The notes below the pieces were generated by a model, which worked only from the letters and a program-made list of their open reading frames with translations, did no database searches and was not told where the DNA came from. Of a DNA stretch of 64,000 bases, positions 27,304-35,756 are shown in pieces. This DNA is from Hirschia sp964351655 (lineage in GTDB: Bacteria > Pseudomonadota > Alphaproteobacteria > Caulobacterales > Hyphomonadaceae): the NCBI GenBank assembly GCA_964351655.1, contig CAYGPD010000012.1:1-64000 (forward strand), written 5' to 3'. Each line of letters opens with the position of its first letter. The stretch's first letter is position 1. The translations under genes were made by a program, and so were the position numbers.

Positions 27304-28098
27304 TTATTGTTTGTTTGCGATCTGATTGTTTTTGTCACTGACACTTGCGATTAGCATGTCTACAAATTCATGCGGCTTTTCTCTATAGATTGTGTGATGG
27401 CCAGGAATTGTCCGGATCGTCCAGCCACGTTCTACAGCGCGACTCCAAGAGGAATCTTTAGCTCTCTCTTCTTTGCTCATCCCTTCAGGAATAAATGCAA
27501 CATAAGATACGTTGAGTTCTTTGGCGGCTGGGTTTTTGTAAGAAACAGGAGAGGTGTAGGTTTGGAGTGGGTGGGGCACATCCTTTGGGTATTCAGCTTC
27601 TGGTTCGAGCCAATTGAAGTGGATTTGGTTATTTTTGATTTCCAACCCCTGCATCCAATCATAATTTAAATCCAGCATGCTCATGCCGTCATCAAGCACC
27701 ATAGCGTCTAAAAAGATAACGTGTTTGATACGCTCGGGGATACGGTCCATCACACCAGTGATGACGGCTCCGCCATAGCTGTGTCCAGCAAGAATAACAT
27801 TGTTTAATTCTTCAAAAACAATCGTGTTTACGATGTCTGTGATATGGGTTTCTAGGTCTATATCATTGGCTGAAAGGTGCATGCGTTCACCAAGACCGCT
27901 AAGCGTGGGGCGGTAGGCTATATGCCCCCTATCTTCAAGGATATTTGCAACTGTTTTCCAATCCCAACCGCCGCCAGTGGAGCCATGAACGAGTACAAAG
28001 GTTTCTGGTTTGCTGATTTGAGCCATTTCTTCGCTCTGCATTGAAAGAGGAAATAGTGCGCTGAAGGCGCACCATAAGCTGATGATCAGTTTTCTCAT
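27304..28098 (-). CDS. Exported alpha/beta hydrolase
   Basis: A protein of about 264 residues with an N-terminal signal peptide (MRKLIISLWCAFSALF) and an alpha/beta-hydrolase fold. VLVHGSTGGGWDW forms the oxyanion region, AGHSYGGAV carries the nucleophile Ser at about residue 107, and GHHTIYREKPHEF supplies the catalytic His. It resembles the small methyl/salicylate-esterase-like subfamily; the natural substrate is unknown. The ATG at 28098 is chosen because GGAGG lies just upstream of it and inside the frame from an earlier ATG at 28110. Divergent from the sulfatase gene. Confidence 0.88.
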   Translation of the reverse strand: MRKLIISLWCAFSALFPLSMQSEEMAQISKPETFVLVHGSTGGGWDWKTVANILEDRGHIAYRPTLSGLGERMHLSANDIDLETHITDIVNTIVFEELNNVILAGHSYGGAVITGVMDRIPERIKHVIFLDAMVLDDGMSMLDLNYDWMQGLEIKNNQIHFNWLEPEAEYPKDVPHPLQTYTSPVSYKNPAAKELNVSYVAFIPEGMSKEERAKDSSWSRAVERGWTIRTIPGHHTIYREKPHEFVDMLIASVSDKNNQIANKQ

Positions 28099-28410
28099 GT
28101 ATTCCTCCATATTTTTGAGAAAGGGTAAAGTTGAGCTGCCGGCCTGTATAGATATGACATGAGATTTAATTTTAGCTCTCCGTCAGCTTCCTAACAGTGT
28201 TCTGCAAGTTGAAATTTTTAAACATTTATCCTGCGCGAATAGGACGAATTAAAGGGCACTTTGTGCAGTTAGAGGGCAGAATTTTAATATTGTGAACAAT
28301 TGACAAAATTTAATATTGAGGCGTAGGTAAAGTGAAAGCCCCAGCAAGGAGGGCGTATGATATTTGCTTAAGACCCAGATTTTTGGCTTATGCATTGGGG
28401 AGTTAATACG

Positions 28411-29865
28411 TTGAAACAGTGTTTGTTAGCCGTTTGTTTGGTCGTGTTTATTGCGGGGTGCCAATCGGTTCTATCTACATCAGATGCGGAAGAAGCGGCT
28501 AAACATATTGATCCTCCAAAGCCGAATATTCTGCTAATTTTATCAGATGATGCAGGGTATGCTGATTTTGGCTTTCAAGGCAGCCAAGTTATGCGAACTC
28601 CAAATATTGATAAGCTTGCGCAGGCATCTACTAAATTTACTCAAGCCTATGTAAGTGCGGCGGTATGTGGTCCATCTCGCGCGGGCTTGCTGACGGGGCG
28701 CTATCAGCAGAGGTTTGGATACGAAGAGAATAATGTACCCGGCTATATGAGCCATTCAGCGCTAGAAGGCGATGATATGGGCCTGCCTTTGGAAGAGGTT
28801 ACGGTTGGGGATTATTTAAAAAAAGCTGGATATGAAACTGGCATTATAGGAAAATGGCACCAAGGAAACGCGGATCGCTATCATCCTACAAAACGCGGAT
28901 TTGATCACTTTTTTGGGTTTCGCGGCGGTGCTCGCAGTTATTTTGAGCACGAAGAATCGCATTTCAAAGCGCGACCAGAAGATCGGTTGGAAAGAGGATT
29001 TCAGCATTTTGAGAAGCCTAAAAAATATCTGACAGATCAATTTGCAGATGAAGCAATCAACTTCATCAAAAAAGACCGTGAGCAGCCATTCTTTTTATTC
29101 TTGTCATTTACGGCTGTGCATTCACCGATGGAAGCCACGCAAGAAGATCTTGATCAATTTCCAGAATTAGAGGGTAAGCGCCAAATTCTGGCGGCGATGA
29201 ATCTGGCTATGGATCGCGCTGTTGGAAAGGTGCTGGCATCGTTAGAAGAGCAGGGATTGGATAAGAATACGATTGTTATTTTTACAAATGACAATGGCGG
29301 CCCATCCGATGATAACGTGTCGAACAATGCGCCTTTAAGCGGGACAAAAGCAAATCACTTAGAGGGTGGGATTCGTGTTCCATTCTTGATGAAATGGCCG
29401 GGGGTGATTGAAGCTGGGGACTATAAATTGCCTGTAAGTACGCTTGATTTACTGCCGACATTTGTTGCAGCTGCGGGTGGAGATATTTCTAAACTTGAAA
29501 ACTTGGATGGTGTTGATCTTATGCCTTTTATAAAAGGGCAAGTTGAGGGGCGTCCGCATCAGACCTTGTATTGGAAGAAAGAGTCGCGCGGTGCAATTCG
29601 TGATGGGGACTGGAAATTGGTGCGTTTCCCTGACCGACCCGCAGAATTGTATAATCTGGCAGAAGATATGTCTGAGATCCATAATTTAGCGGATGAGAAT
29701 CCAGACTTAGTCAAAGAACTCTATAAAAAACTATTTGCGTGGGAGCTGACCCTTGAGCGTCCGTTATGGCAGCTCAAACGCGAATATGAAGGAGCGGCTA
29801 TGGTGCGGATGGATAATTATCGTCAAAAAGCGAATGATGCATCTGCTAAGGAGGCTGCTGACTAA
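28411..29865 (+). CDS. Sulfatase, predicted lipoprotein
   Basis: A formylglycine-type sulfatase of about 484 residues. PNILLILSDDAGYADFG supplies metal-binding aspartates, and VCGPSRAGLLTGR contains the C-x-P-S-R motif whose Cys is converted to formylglycine. HSPMEAT and FTNDNGGP are further active-site segments. The N-terminus ends in a lipobox (FIAGC), so the enzyme is probably anchored to a membrane. The TTG at 28411 has GGGGAG 8 bases upstream and gives a clean lipoprotein signal (MKQCLLAVCL...); an ATG at 28390 has no visible ribosome-binding site and adds seven residues. No sulfatase-maturing enzyme is in the window. A role in degrading marine sulfated glycans is plausible. Confidence 0.9.
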   Translation: MKQCLLAVCLVVFIAGCQSVLSTSDAEEAAKHIDPPKPNILLILSDDAGYADFGFQGSQVMRTPNIDKLAQASTKFTQAYVSAAVCGPSRAGLLTGRYQQRFGYEENNVPGYMSHSALEGDDMGLPLEEVTVGDYLKKAGYETGIIGKWHQGNADRYHPTKRGFDHFFGFRGGARSYFEHEESHFKARPEDRLERGFQHFEKPKKYLTDQFADEAINFIKKDREQPFFLFLSFTAVHSPMEATQEDLDQFPELEGKRQILAAMNLAMDRAVGKVLASLEEQGLDKNTIVIFTNDNGGPSDDNVSNNAPLSGTKANHLEGGIRVPFLMKWPGVIEAGDYKLPVSTLDLLPTFVAAAGGDISKLENLDGVDLMPFIKGQVEGRPHQTLYWKKESRGAIRDGDWKLVRFPDRPAELYNLAEDMSEIHNLADENPDLVKELYKKLFAWELTLERPLWQLKREYEGAAMVRMDNYRQKANDASAKEAAD

Positions 29866-29942
29866 GATAGAGATTGAATTCTTGCGTAAAAATCCCACCG
29901 ACTTTGAGAAGGGGGGAGATATTATGGGGAAGGTGAAGCGTT

Positions 29943-30404
29943 TTAGTTGCGCAGCTCGTAAAGATTATCGATGGCACCTTGCAAGATGTAGCTTGCGGCG
30001 ACCTTATCTATAACTTCAGCGCGTTTGGAGCGTCGAGTGTCTGCTTCTATAAGGGTGCGTTCTACAGCTGCGGTGGAGAGACGCTCATCCCAAAATGCGA
30101 TTGGAATGTCGCGTTTCTCGAGTATGTTACGTGCGAAGGCACGAACCGCTTGCACGCGGGGACCGTGGCTACCGTCCATATTTACAGGAAGCCCCATAAT
30201 AATGCCTGTGCATTTGCGGTCGTCATATAACCAAAACAGGCGCTCCAAAGACGGGGCGAGTTTTTTTCCTTTTTGAATAGTTTCCACAGGGCTGGCGATA
30301 AGACGCGTCATATCGCACGCGGCGACACCAATTGTTTTGGTGCCGGGGTCTAATCCTAAGAGCGCGCCTTTGGGCGGCAGTTCACTGAGTTCACATATAG
30401 CCAT
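29943..30404 (-). CDS. ruvX: Putative pre-16S rRNA nuclease / Holliday-junction resolvase-like RuvX
   Basis: A 153-residue YqgF/RuvX protein with an RNase H-like fold. Visible motifs are LLGLDPGTKTIGVA (first catalytic Asp), IIMGLPVNMDGSHGPR and FWDERLSTAAVERTL (Asp-Glu). YqgF is implicated in 16S rRNA 5' processing; a resolvase role was proposed from the fold. In many alphaproteobacteria it stands beside the gat genes, as here, where a small lipoprotein gene intervenes and gatC is divergent. Confidence 0.95.
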   Translation of the reverse strand: MAICELSELPPKGALLGLDPGTKTIGVAACDMTRLIASPVETIQKGKKLAPSLERLFWLYDDRKCTGIIMGLPVNMDGSHGPRVQAVRAFARNILEKRDIPIAFWDERLSTAAVERTLIEADTRRSKRAEVIDKVAASYILQGAIDNLYELRN

Positions 30405-30490
30405 CGGGCAGTGTTAGTCCCAGTGAACATAGAATGATAGAGGCATTATTTGAAACACTATCATTATTATTTGATGCCCATAATGGCAAT

Positions 30491-30949
30491 CTAGTTGCTA
30501 ATAGCTTCTTGCTCGATTGTAGGGTCTTTGTCGCTCACGGCATCCATATCGTATTCATAGATATTTGTGATGATGCATTTTATGGGGCGAGGGTCTGTAT
30601 GACTTGGACCAAAAGCATTTTCATAAGCAAGCAAAGAATCGCCGCGTGAAAGACAGCTTGAATGCTGGTCAAATGAGATTGATTGGGCATTTTGAAGATT
30701 GAAACAGCCGCCGGCGACTTTGAGAAGGTGCTGTTTCTTAACGCCTGTAGAGACAACAACAGTATTGCGTGTTGTTTCACCAAAGCCATCAATTCCGCTG
30801 CCGCGACAAACGCGTTTTACTTCCTCGCCAATGCGTGGGTCTTGTTCGCTAAATTCATTATAGCGTGGACCGTCATCTTTTGGTGTGGAGCAGGCAATTA
30901 AAGCAAGAGAGGTCGCTAAGATGGGAATCAGTGATGCAATTTTAGTCAT
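30491..30949 (-). CDS. Small lipoprotein, possibly DUF6491-like
   Basis: A 152-residue predicted lipoprotein: the signal peptide MTKIASLIPILATSLALIAC ends in the lipobox L-I-A-C. The mature part has Cys residues (RVCRGSGIDGFGE, GGCFNLQNAQSI, SCLSRGD, KCIITNIYEY). It resembles DUF6491 proteins, which share a Cys-x-x-(S/G)-x-x-I N-terminal block and a GxC-x-N/D-L-x-x-AQSI segment. That family call is from memory and tentative; function is unknown. Gene order is ruvX downstream and gatC divergent upstream. Confidence 0.7.
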   Translation of the reverse strand: MTKIASLIPILATSLALIACSTPKDDGPRYNEFSEQDPRIGEEVKRVCRGSGIDGFGETTRNTVVVSTGVKKQHLLKVAGGCFNLQNAQSISFDQHSSCLSRGDSLLAYENAFGPSHTDPRPIKCIITNIYEYDMDAVSDKDPTIEQEAISN

Positions 30950-31136
30950 GGCATGCCTCTTTTAATTAATTAAAACACGTAGGGTTGAGGAAAATATACA
31001 CGAATTAGCGGTGCATGTAATTGTAAAAGCGTCAAATCCCTTTCATTTGCTGATTGAATAGCTTACGCCCTTGATAGATTAAGCGAGGGGTCGTAACTCT
31101 CGCATGTGGAATTAAAGATGAAGAGGCAAGAGTGGC

Positions 31137-31424
31137 ATGAGCGTCACCCCAGATGATGTGCGAAAAGCAGCGCGTCTTTCTCGTATCAAAATCAAAGATG
31201 AGCGTGTTGAGCCAATGGCGCAGGAACTAAATAGTATCCTGAATTGGATTGAACAGCTTAACGAAGTTGACGTTGACGGCATTGAACCGATGACAACTGT
31301 TGTTGAGACAAGTCTGCCTATGCGCAAAGATGACGTTACAGATGGAAACCGCCAAGAGGAAGTTTTGGCAAATGCGCCAAGCGCCGCTGATGGCTTTTTT
31401 GTTGTCCCTAAATCGGTAGAGTAA
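31137..31424 (+). CDS. gatC: Asp-tRNA(Asn)/Glu-tRNA(Gln) amidotransferase subunit GatC
   Basis: The 95-residue small subunit of the GatCAB amidotransferase, which converts misacylated Glu-tRNA(Gln) and/or Asp-tRNA(Asn). Family hallmarks are the N-terminal VRKAARLSRIKI helix, ILNWIEQLNEVDVDGIEPM, and LPMRKDDVTDG followed by the terminal ADGFFVVPKSVE. First gene of an operon in which a GNAT gene begins 3 bases after its stop and gatA follows that by overlap. gatB lies about 2.4 kb beyond gatA. Confidence 0.97.
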   Translation: MSVTPDDVRKAARLSRIKIKDERVEPMAQELNSILNWIEQLNEVDVDGIEPMTTVVETSLPMRKDDVTDGNRQEEVLANAPSAADGFFVVPKSVE

Positions 31425-31427
31425 TCG

Positions 31428-31928
31428 GTGGAACAGGTATTGGAATTTAGCAGAGCTGATGCGACCTCTCAGATCGGTCGTACGCTTGTTTCTGAAATTG
31501 ATACCTATCTTAAAGAGCTTTACCCAAACTCGACGGACCTTTGCTACCGGACTTCACCAGAAGAATTTCTCGCGAGTGGCGTTTTCTTTTTGGCGAACCT
31601 TGATGGCAAGCCGGTAGGGTGTGGTGGATTGAAGCAAACTAAGTTTGGTGAAATCGAGCTGAAGCGTTTTTACTTACGACCCGAAGCGCGTGGCAAAGGT
31701 ATCGCTAAAAAGATGTTGGCGACTTTAGAGGCTGAAGCGCTAGCGATGGGGTTTGAGACAATATTTTTAGAGACGGGCCCGCCCCAGATTGAAGCCGTCG
31801 CACTGTATGAAAGTGCCGGCTATATTCGATGCGGAGCTTTTGGAGGGTATCCAGAAAACCCTCTGAGTATTTTTATGGAAAAACGGCTTATTGATGAGCC
31901 GTCACAATCAAACGGGAGCGCTGCGTGA
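31428..31928 (+). CDS. GNAT family N-acetyltransferase inserted in the gat operon
   Basis: A 166-residue single-domain GNAT acetyltransferase. Motif A is clear: FYLRPEARGKGIAKKML, with R-x-x-G-x-G/A binding acetyl-CoA pyrophosphate, followed by IFLETGPPQIEAVALYESAGYIRCGAF, the usual C-terminal Y-x-x-x-G-(F/Y) segment. It starts at GTG 3 bases after the gatC stop, and its last four bases overlap the gatA start (GTGA), so it is translationally embedded between gatC and gatA. Its substrate is unknown. A link to translation is suggested only by the context. Confidence 0.9.
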   Translation: MEQVLEFSRADATSQIGRTLVSEIDTYLKELYPNSTDLCYRTSPEEFLASGVFFLANLDGKPVGCGGLKQTKFGEIELKRFYLRPEARGKGIAKKMLATLEAEALAMGFETIFLETGPPQIEAVALYESAGYIRCGAFGGYPENPLSIFMEKRLIDEPSQSNGSAA

Positions 31929-33403
31929 GCGATCTTACTAAACTGACACTGACTGATGCGGTAAAAGGCTTAAAGGCGAAAGATTTCTCTGCACGAGAAA
32001 TTACCCAAGCCCATTTGGATGTGATTGAAAAAGCTAATCCACAGATCAATGCTTATACATTGGTGACAGCTGAAAAAGCGCTTGAAATGGCGAATGCGTC
32101 TGACGCAAAACTTGCCAAAGGTGAAGGTGGTATTCTTGAAGGTGCACCGATCGGCGTTAAGGAGCTGTTTTGTACCAAAGGTGTACGTACAACAGCTTGC
32201 TCTGATATTTTGGGTAATTTTGTTCCTACGTATGAATCAACGGTTACGCAAAACCTTTGGGATCAAGGCGCGGTTATGTTGGGTAAACTCAACATGGATC
32301 AGTTTGCTATGGGATCTTCGAACGAGACATCTAGCTTTGGACCTGTTGTAAACCCTTGGCGGCGTGACGGTGACGAGACAAAAATTACTCCGGGTGGATC
32401 ATCTGGTGGATCGGCTGCGTCTGTTGCCGCGGATATGTGTCTAGCTGCGACAGCTTCAGATACAGGTGGTTCTATTCGTCAGCCTGCAGCATTTACAGGA
32501 ACTGTGGGTATTAAACCGACTTATGGACGTGCGAGCCGGTACGGTATGGTGGCGTTTGCAAGTTCATTGGATCAAGCGGGTCCGATTGCAAAGAATGTTG
32601 AAGATACAGCATTAATGTTGGAAGTGATGTGTTCGGCAGATGATAAAGATTCAACCTCTTTACATGTTGATACACCAAAATGGACACAAAGCCTTTCTAA
32701 AGGCGTGAAGGGCATGAAGATTGGTATTCCTAAAGAATATCGTGTCGATGGTATGTCTGATGAGATCGAAGCACTTTGGCAGCAAGGCATTGAATGGCTT
32801 AAAGCGGCTGGCGCTGAAATTGTGGACGTGTCTTTACCGCATACAAAATATGCTTTGCCAGCATACTATATTGTTGCGCCTGCTGAAGCGTCATCAAACT
32901 TAGCGCGCTATGACGGCATGCGGTATGGCCTACGTAAAGAAGGTGAAAACCTCGACGATACATATGCAACGACGCGAGCTGAAGGTTTTGGTGAAGAAGT
33001 TAAGCGCCGCTTGATGATTGGTGCTTATGTGCTGTCTGCTGGATATTATGATGCATATTACTTGAAAGCTCAGAAAGTGCGTCAGCGCATTTTGATGGAT
33101 TTCCAAGAAGCTTATAAACAGTGTGATGCTCTGCTAACTCCAACCTGTCCTTCTGCGGCCTTTGGGCTGGGAGAAAAGTCTGCTGATCCAGTTGAAATGT
33201 ATTTGAATGATATTTTCACTGTGACCGCAAATCTTGCTGGACTTCCAGCTATGAGTTTGCCGGTAAGCTTGAATAAACAAGGGCTGCCGCTGTCATTGCA
33301 GATAATTGGGAAAGCTTTGGATGAGGAAAGTTGCTTCCGCGTCGCTAAAGTGATTGAAGACTCTGCAGGTTTTTCAGCAAAAGCGAAACAGTGGTGGGCT
33401 TAG
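31925..33403 (+). CDS. gatA: Asp-tRNA(Asn)/Glu-tRNA(Gln) amidotransferase subunit GatA
   Basis: The 492-residue amidase subunit, which releases ammonia from Gln (or Asn) for transfer in GatB. The amidase-signature triad is intact: Lys79 (IGVKELF), the cis-Ser at about 159 (PGGSSGGSAAS) and the nucleophile Ser at about 183 (SDTGGSIRQPAAF); the 24-residue Ser-Ser spacing matches characterised GatA. The start is GTG, overlapping the GNAT stop. A strong hairpin terminator follows at 33424-33457. Confidence 0.98.
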   Translation: MSDLTKLTLTDAVKGLKAKDFSAREITQAHLDVIEKANPQINAYTLVTAEKALEMANASDAKLAKGEGGILEGAPIGVKELFCTKGVRTTACSDILGNFVPTYESTVTQNLWDQGAVMLGKLNMDQFAMGSSNETSSFGPVVNPWRRDGDETKITPGGSSGGSAASVAADMCLAATASDTGGSIRQPAAFTGTVGIKPTYGRASRYGMVAFASSLDQAGPIAKNVEDTALMLEVMCSADDKDSTSLHVDTPKWTQSLSKGVKGMKIGIPKEYRVDGMSDEIEALWQQGIEWLKAAGAEIVDVSLPHTKYALPAYYIVAPAEASSNLARYDGMRYGLRKEGENLDDTYATTRAEGFGEEVKRRLMIGAYVLSAGYYDAYYLKAQKVRQRILMDFQEAYKQCDALLTPTCPSAAFGLGEKSADPVEMYLNDIFTVTANLAGLPAMSLPVSLNKQGLPLSLQIIGKALDEESCFRVAKVIEDSAGFSAKAKQWWA

Positions 33404-33423
33404 ACTGGCCTAAATCTTGATAG

Positions 33424-33457
33424 AAAGCAGCGTGAGCGTAATGTTCACGCTGCTTTT
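33424..33457 (+). terminator. Intrinsic terminator of the gatC-GNAT-gatA operon
   Basis: A 12-bp stem (AAAGCAGCGTGA / TCACGCTGCTTT) with a 9-base loop is followed by T-rich sequence, about 20 bases after the gatA stop. Confidence 0.85.
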
Positions 33458-33473
33458 GTATTAGGTGAATTAA

Positions 33474-33884
33474 ATGAAAAATATTTTGATTGTGACTGCG
33501 TTGATGGCCGGTGCAGTTTTGGGGGGATGTTCAAAATCATATCCGAGCCTTTATGAGGTTAAGGGTGAAACATTTCAATCAAGCCAAGAAAGAACAATGG
33601 CGTCTGCGGAAGATGCTATTTTAGATGCGCTGCGTTTTCGTCGTTGGTCTGTAGATGAGAAGAATCCAGGTGAGATTATCGCGTCTCTTTACAAGGTTGA
33701 TAAAGAAACGCAGGAACAAACGTACGGCGCAATTATCAAAATTAGCTATACAGAAAACAGCTACAATATTGAATATGTTGATAGTAAACGTATGCGTTAC
33801 AATGCCGAAGAAGGTACGATTCACAATACCTATAATCGCTGGGTAAATAACCTTAGGGCGGATCTCGCTTTAGCAGGTTATTGA
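33474..33884 (+). CDS. Small predicted lipoprotein
   Basis: A 136-residue lipoprotein that I do not recognise as a named family. The signal peptide ends in the lipobox V-L-G-G-C (MKNILIVTALMAGAVLGGC). The mature domain is alpha/beta with alternating strands (TYGAIIKISYTENSYNIEYVDS) and ends in an amphipathic helix (YNRWVNNLRADLALAGY). Small lipoproteins of this size and layout are common in alphaproteobacterial genomes; a role in the outer membrane or periplasm is inferred from the lipobox only. It lies just past the gatA terminator. Confidence 0.72.
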   Translation: MKNILIVTALMAGAVLGGCSKSYPSLYEVKGETFQSSQERTMASAEDAILDALRFRRWSVDEKNPGEIIASLYKVDKETQEQTYGAIIKISYTENSYNIEYVDSKRMRYNAEEGTIHNTYNRWVNNLRADLALAGY

Positions 33885-34127
33885 TTAGAAACTGTCACTT
33901 AGCGTGAAATAGTGTTCCATTTTAGCTCAGCAGTAGATTTTAATTAAAAATTTGTCATTTGCTGTTGAGCTTTTGGTAATAACCTGCTCATCATGGTGAT
34001 CGGAGACTCTGTGGGGCGAATTTCCAACCAGAGAATGAACTGCTTTTGTAAGTGTCATTTTCTGTACTTAAGGTTAATCTGTTGGGCAACAGATTATATG
34101 GCGTAAGTAGAGTTTGGGAGAATTATA

Positions 34128-34445
34128 GTGATTTTGGCTTCTTTTTCAGCGTTGTCGCTGACGCTTGGTGTATTGGTTAGCGATTTGGAGCAGGGTGGAA
34201 ATCAGCGTGATAACGCGCTTCAATTGGTAAATGCAGAAGTATCTGGCATGTTAAACCCAGGACGAAATAGTGCAGAAATTCCACCTATTTGGTTTGAGTG
34301 CGTCGCTCAAGTATTTGAGAGTGGAGTGCTTGAACGTAAATTGAAAAGATTGGCACGTGATAAAGCGCTATTGGATATCGAAGTGGGCGGGATCGTGCGA
34401 CGTACGGTAAATGATCTTTGCGCAGATGAGATGCACGAAAACTAA
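34128..34445 (+). CDS. Hypothetical protein, 105 residues
   Basis: An unrecognised small protein starting at GTG, with a good ribosome-binding site (GGGAG, about 8 bases upstream). The N-terminus (MILASFSALSLTLGVLVSDLEQ) is mildly hydrophobic without positive charge, so it is not a clear signal peptide. The rest looks helical, with IPPIWFECVAQVF and ERKLKRLARDKALLDIEVGGIVRRTVNDLC. It stands alone with about 240 bases of upstream sequence and its own terminator at 34519-34548, which supports it as a real transcription unit. Confidence 0.55.
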   Translation: MILASFSALSLTLGVLVSDLEQGGNQRDNALQLVNAEVSGMLNPGRNSAEIPPIWFECVAQVFESGVLERKLKRLARDKALLDIEVGGIVRRTVNDLCADEMHEN

Positions 34446-34773
34446 AATAATATTGAAAAATGGAACTAAAACACCCATTCTTGCGTTAGTTCGAGAATGG
34501 GGATTATCAGGCATCATAAGCCGCGGGATTTCCTGCGGCTATTTTTTTGAGGAGATTAACAACATGTATAGTTTGCGTATATACATTTTGTTGCGTTCTC
34601 AAAATTTGTGTGTATACTGAGAAAATAATGCGCAGTTTTAGAGATTCCATAGGCTCTGAAATGAGGCGTTAAGTCAATTTTGGGCAGTGCCAAAAGCACT
34701 GGGATTGGTTCGTCGCGAGTCTAAAAACAATAACCTCGTAAGGAAGTATATAATTTAATTAGGAGTGCAAAAT
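34446..34773. other. Intergenic stretch between the 105-residue gene and the reductase gene
   Basis: Contains the intrinsic terminator at 34519-34548 and an AT-rich leader for the aldo/keto reductase gene. An 18-codon reading frame at 34564-34620, preceded by GAGGAG at an over-long spacing, is possible but unsupported. Nothing else is recognised. Confidence 0.5.
34519..34548 (+). terminator. Intrinsic terminator after the 105-residue gene
   Basis: AGCCGCGG pairs with CCTGCGGCT-type sequence (one G-U pair) around a small loop, followed by ATTTTTTT. Confidence 0.8.
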
Positions 34774-35607
34774 ATGTCACTCACCACAACACATTTTGGC
34801 ATGGAATTGCCACGCATAGGTCTCGGAACACGCGGCCTATCAGGAATGACATGCAAGACTGAAGTTCAAAAAGCTTTGAGCTTAGGGTATCGCTATATTG
34901 AGACCGCTCAGATATATAATAATGAGCGTCAAATTGGTGCGGCAATCAAAGAATCCAAGATCCCACGCGATGATCTATTTGTATCCACCAAAGTGTGGAT
35001 CGATGACTACCGTCTCTATGACCTTTTATGGTCCGTGCGGGAGAGTCTTGATCGTTTGCGCCTAGATCATGTGGATCTATTGATATTGCATTGGCCAAAT
35101 GAAAAGTATTCACTTCACCGCACAATGGACGCGATGAACGAAGCAAAAGAACTAGGGCTTACACGTCATCTAGGCGTGGCAAACTTTACGGCTTCTCAGT
35201 TTCAGACAGTTTCAGAATATTCTGAAAACCCGATTTTGTGTAACGAGATCGAATATCACCCTTTGATCAATCAAAGCCGCGTGATCGATGCCACACACAA
35301 GACAGGTGCAGCAGTCGTGGCGTATGGTCCGACAGCAGACGGTGAAGCGCTTAATCACTATGAGATCTCTCGTATTGCGCTTGATCATGGTAAATCTAAA
35401 ACGCAAATTATTATGCGTTGGATGATGCAGCAAGAAGGCATTATAGCACTGCCGCGTGCAACACGTCGGTCTTCCTTAGAAGAGTGCATTGATGTTTTCG
35501 ATTTTGAGCTGACATCAGAAGAAATGTCTACGATAGACAAGCTCCGTTCAAACAATCGTCGATTGTTTGACCCTGCGTTTGCTCCTCATTGGGACGACGT
35601 TGCTTAG
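34774..35607 (+). CDS. Aldo/keto reductase, DkgB-like
   Basis: A 277-residue NADPH-dependent aldo/keto reductase close in layout to E. coli DkgB (2,5-diketo-D-gluconate/methylglyoxal reductase). The catalytic tetrad region is recognisable: IETAQIYNNE (Tyr), STKVWI (Lys) and ILHWPN (His). The usual Asp of the family's IDTAxxY motif is replaced by Glu. The C-terminus NNRRLFDPAFAPHWD matches the DkgB ending. The ATG at 34774 follows AGGAG; the earlier in-frame GTG at 34765 overlaps that site and is rejected. The substrate is probably a small reactive aldehyde or keto sugar, by family. Confidence 0.9.
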   Translation: MSLTTTHFGMELPRIGLGTRGLSGMTCKTEVQKALSLGYRYIETAQIYNNERQIGAAIKESKIPRDDLFVSTKVWIDDYRLYDLLWSVRESLDRLRLDHVDLLILHWPNEKYSLHRTMDAMNEAKELGLTRHLGVANFTASQFQTVSEYSENPILCNEIEYHPLINQSRVIDATHKTGAAVVAYGPTADGEALNHYEISRIALDHGKSKTQIIMRWMMQQEGIIALPRATRRSSLEECIDVFDFELTSEEMSTIDKLRSNNRRLFDPAFAPHWDDVA

Positions 35608-35756
35608 TTGAAAACGACTCTTTTCGTCAATCGGTGTGTATCTCACCCAAGAAAACATCGGTTGACGGATTGAAAAATGGCTCATCATCGGGTCAAACAG
35701 GGTATAAGATGTTTTAAACATCTCCCTGATTCAAATTCAACAAACTGGCGAAGCGT

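Noticed and set aside
34564..34620. 18-codon frame after GAGGAG, downstream of the terminator at 34519-34548
   Set aside because: The spacing to the ATG is too long, there is no conservation evidence, and it lies in an AT-rich leader.
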